Shown: in pieces, positions 60,491 through 64,000 of the stretch
How the letters are laid out: the number at the start of each line of letters is the position of its first letter
Position numbering within the stretch: position 1 is the first letter of the stretch
DNA from: Mucor racemosus
Taxonomy: Eukaryota > Mucoromycota > Mucoromycetes > Mucorales > Mucoraceae
Assembly: GCA_027405735.1 (NCBI GenBank)
Contig: JAPEHQ010000001.1
Coordinates: forward strand, 992,001-1,056,000
Length of the DNA: 64,000 bases
Direction: 5' to 3'
Program-made: the position numbers and the translations under genes
The notes under the pieces: generated by a model
The model's input: the letters and a program-made list of their open reading frames with translations, nothing else
Told to the model about the DNA's origin: nothing
The model's database searches: none

Positions 60491-62173
60491 TATATTATAT
60501 ATCAAGTTTTAGAATCAAGAAGAAAACGCGGTTTTTTGAATATATATATCCGGGGTTGTATTTAATGAAAATTAAAGGGGGTGTATATCAGGATAGAAAG
60601 AAGGGTTCTCTCTCACTCTCTGTTTGTTACAAGGCTAGTATCCACTGTTAAGAAAGAAAGAAAGAAAAAAAAAAGAGAGAGAGAGTGGGATTGAAATTGG
60701 TAAATAAAAAAAACAAATAAATAGGGCAAGGGCAACTGACGGTACACACATTATCTCATACACAACGCTCACACGCACATAATGAAAGAATCATATTATT
60801 ATAAATAAAATGCATTTTAGCATTGATGAATCACATCCTTTTTTTTTTTTTTTTTTGCGTGTGTGTTTCTTCCCAAGCATCTGGTTGTTGTTTCCCTGAT
60901 TTGTATTTTAAAAATATTGGCCACACACTCGCCTTGTTCATGTGGTAATTGTAGTATGATTGTCAGTGAAGTTTTAAAAATGTAAAATTGATATTACCCA
61001 AATATATAAAGCTAAACCATTCAAGTAATTATCAGTATGAAATAGAATCCTTCTCTAAACTGCATAGCTAGTTAGTATAGATTAACTGCCAACATATTTC
61101 TTATGAGAAACCATCGATTCCCTGGCATCATATGCATAAAATATTGACGGTGTTTTAACTGAAAAACGCAAAATAAAAGTGTATTGTGGTTTCTAAAGGA
61201 TTTTTCATCTGTTTTTAATCAAGAAATTGTTATTAAAGCAGCTTGAGTATATTGAAAAAAAAGGTATAGCTACATGTTTCAATTTTTTTTTTTTTTTTTT
61301 TGGCGTCTAGTGCATGATATTACGATTACAAGACCTGTTTGAATATCTTTTCTTTTCCAGCTCCAGGTCTTCAAAATTCTGGCATCTTTCTGAAAATCAG
61401 TCGTTTTATTCATATTCAAGGTATGCCCTACAATGAAAAAAAAATACACAGCTATATTTTATGGATAGAAAAATAATAAAAATTAACAAATTATACTATT
61501 CATGTTGTTTATGAGCTAAAAAGAACTCTTTAATCGTCTAAAGACGGCGTAGTAGCTACGCCTGTGTTTCAATAAATGGTGAGTTTTTGATCTGAAATTC
61601 ATCATTTTGCAATCTAGATGCGACCTATAGACACATTTAAATATATCTTTGGATATGGGAAAAGTGTGGTAACAATCTTAAAAGCAATCGATTCATAGAT
61701 ACCACTACTGTTTTTTTTTTTTTTTTTTTTTTTTGCAATCTGAAGTAAAATGCTGTGAAATTTCCTTTTGAACAACGATTGGTGCGAGCATTGTGAAAAA
61801 TCACCTACTAGTATGGTGATAGGAAGAGCGGGATGACACCTCCAAATCATTTGATTCCCACAGATCAAAACAAGTACGAGAAACAGTATATATTCTCTTT
61901 CAATATACTGATCATACAGCCAAAATAGCAGATCTAGGACAGCTTTATATGCGGTACATGCTCTGCATTTTTAGACATAAATTAATGTATCACAACGGCA
62001 TGCAATTGCTTTCAACATACACATGTAAGCGGATACTACGTCACAAGCATCTAATTTTTTTTCCTTGCCTAATAAATGTGTATGTTTTGTTCTATTTTTC
62101 CTTTCTTTTTCTTTTTCCTTCCTTCACTTTTTTTAAAAGAAGAAAAATAATCTCAAGTTTTTTATAAATTAAA
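60491..62173. other. Intergenic between divergent genes
   Basis: The 1.7 kb holds GA-rich tracts (60605-60690), T16-T22 tracts (60840, 61290, 61712) and no supported gene. A pyrimidine tract (62090-62130) precedes the DEF1-like start and may be part of its promoter. Confidence 0.55.
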
Positions 62174-63106
62174 ATGAGTACAACAGAACGAGCACAGAGT
62201 GATCTCAAAAAACTCAAGTCAAAATATAATTCACAATTATCAACTTTAAAAGAACTATTTACAGAATGGACAGACGATGATCTTTTATTTACACTCCAAG
62301 ACGCTGATGGCGATTTGGAATTAGCTATTGATCGAATTAGTGAAGGTACATAAGTGGTCGTATGATTTTATTTCATCTACAATTGATGCTTACTATAAAT
62401 TATTGCACGGAAAAAAAAAAAGGTCATGCCAATCAATGGGGCGAGGTTAAAACCAAAAAATCGAAAAAAGAAGCTGCTGCTGCTAATAAGGCAACCTCAG
62501 AAACAACTGTATCGAATGCAGCACCATCTACTACCACATATCCTTCCTATAGTAATAGCTCAAGTAGACAAAATAAACCTTTGAAGCCACGTTCTACTGC
62601 GGTAGCCTCATCAGCAGCAGCACCTTCAAATCGATCTGCGCATCATTCAAAATCTCATGTTGTATCCTGGCAATCGAAAAAGCCAGATTTTGATGGTTGG
62701 AATACACAACCACAAAAGATAGATGATGGAAATGGTTGGAATTCCGTTGAAAACAGTACCCCTAAAAAGATATCTTCCACTCCCTCTTCTTCTACTAAAA
62801 CAAGTAATGGTAGTGGTGGTGGTGGTGCAAAAACATGGGCTAGTTTATTACAGTAAAAATCGTGAAATTTAATTTATTTAGATGCATTAAATTAATGATA
62901 TTTTCCATTAGATCAAAATCAGAACCAGAGCCAGAGCCTGTTAAGAAATCTACAACAAACGATTCAAATGATACATCCGAAAAAGAATTGCCACCACTTC
63001 AAAAAGTGGATGATGCTTGGTTAACAGGACCAACATCAACGAATGACAGTTCAAATCATTGGGATCAACCAATCCAGGAAAATATTAAATCATCATCACC
63101 ACCAAC

Positions 63107-63140
<34 letters not shown>

Positions 63141-64000
63141 CCTCAAGCACAACCACAACAACAAACTGAAAATACTTTAGAAGATGACATTCCAGTTGAT
63201 TTCAATGCTTTAAGCTTAAAAGAAGAAGAGAATGTTCCCGAAGTGTAAGTATTTTTCTCGTTGAATACACCATAATGTATATTTTAATTGTTATTACTTA
63301 ATATAGTAGTTCCAGTCATCCTAGTGTCGCAGATTTATTGAATTCTGTGCAACAAGATGAAGCACCACCAATTCAAGCACAACAACAACAACAACAACAA
63401 CAACCTCAAGCACAACCTCAAGCACAACCTCAAACACAACCTCAACAGCAACAACCTCAACAATCTCAAACCCATCAACAACAACACCACCACCAACAAC
63501 AACAACAACAACAACATCACCATCAGCCAACCGAACAACAAATGTATCAACAAATGTACCAACAACAACACCAATATCAACAATTTGGTATGCATGGTTA
63601 TAATAATTCATTCAACGCTGGTTATGGTATTTATGGCAATAGTAATAATAACAATAACAGTAATGCTGCAGACAGCTTTTTCCAACCTTCCTCTGCATTA
63701 TTTAACAATCAACAACATCACGAAAATAATTCAAATGTAAATAATTCAAATAAAACCACAGCCACTTCCATAACCACTGCTGCTAGTAGTGGCATTCCCT
63801 CCACCAACGATATATATCAACAACCTCAACAACAATACAATAACATGCAATCATTTTATCCTTATTATTATATGCAAAATCAATTTAACGCTTATTCTTC
63901 TTACGGTCAGCCTTCTCTTAATCAAAGATACGAACAACCTGGAGCTGCTAATTTGAGCAATAGTATATCATCCCCTTACGGAGGTACATCATCAGCTTAT
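62174..64000 (+). CDS. Def1-like CUE and poly-Gln protein, 3' end outside window
   Basis: Four exons (62174-62345, 62423-62852, 62912-63244, 63307 to beyond 64000) give at least 543 residues and stay open to the window edge. The N terminus has a CUE-like ubiquitin-binding fold (residues about 15-57: [32 protein letters not shown]), then HANQWGEVK as in Def1, Ser/Thr/Ala-rich linker with WNSVE and TWASLL motifs, poly-Gln tracts at about 63110-63140 and 63380-63520, and an Asn/Gln/Tyr-rich prion-like tail. Yeast Def1 is processed and enters the nucleus to promote ubiquitination of stalled RNA polymerase II. Intron 1 has an unusual acceptor after an A12 run. Confidence 0.88.

Noticed and set aside
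63321..63611. Long - strand frames rich in Val or Leu
   Set aside because: Antisense shadows of the CAA/CAC poly-Gln tract of the DEF1-like gene.

Overview
The window reads as nuclear DNA of an early-diverging filamentous fungus, most likely Mucoromycota (Mucorales-like). Reasons: very AT-rich sequence with long poly-A/T tracts, genes split by many GT-AG introns of about 45-80 bases, compact gene islands, and proteins whose family membership is fungal/eukaryotic (Miro, GRASP, TCF25/Rqc1, RCHY1, Bub3, DNA ligase I, Qcr6, Def1). I identify the taxon only by gene style and protein flavour; I could not run a search.

Layout. 1-3.8 kb: truncated copy of a CACTA-like element with a 529-bp solo LTR and a dead dynein-intermediate-chain-like fragment. 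3.8-12.5 kb: gene island with a NIPA-type Mg transporter (-), a GRASP protein (-), an unknown ER-type membrane protein (-), a TCF25/Rqc1 protein (+) and a CHY/RING ubiquitin ligase (-); the last two converge with 25 bp between stop codons. 13.3-22.2 kb: a palindrome with arms of about 2.7 kb around a dead Ty3/gypsy gag-protease fragment, followed by a third copy of the arm repeat. 23-25.4 kb: intronless DUF2828/vWA gene. 25.6-27.6 kb: Tc1/mariner-like element without visible transposase. 29.8-35.2 kb: FYRN/FYRC protein (-) and an unknown coiled-coil protein (-). 36.9-44.9 kb: two related CACTA-ended elements of opposite orientation, one nested in the other with a 3-bp target duplication, forming a second palindrome. 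45-46.8 kb: foldback array of CGAGCTTTT motifs and LTR debris. 48.2-64 kb: gene island with QCR6 (-), a probable shelterin TPP1/Tpz1-like OB-fold protein (+), BUB3 (+), DNA ligase I (+), Miro/GEM1 (-) and DEF1-like CUE/poly-Q protein (+, cut by the window end), interrupted by a fourth copy of the palindrome repeat at 56.2-57.4 kb.

How the genes fit together. Most are housekeeping genes without operon logic. The run TPP1-like, BUB3, LIG1, all on the + strand, covers telomere protection, spindle checkpoint and Okazaki-fragment ligation; BUB3 and LIG1 both carry CGCG elements within 60 bp of the start codon, suggesting shared G1/S control (inference). Introns were placed by hand from GT/AG sites and frame; each complete multi-exon model sums to a whole number of codons.

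The most interesting parts are the TPP1-like gene with a duplicated FDSL motif, the nested CACTA-like pair that carries an already-dead host gene fragment, the solo LTR whose empty site survives in the opposite arm, and the signs of gene conversion between repeat copies.
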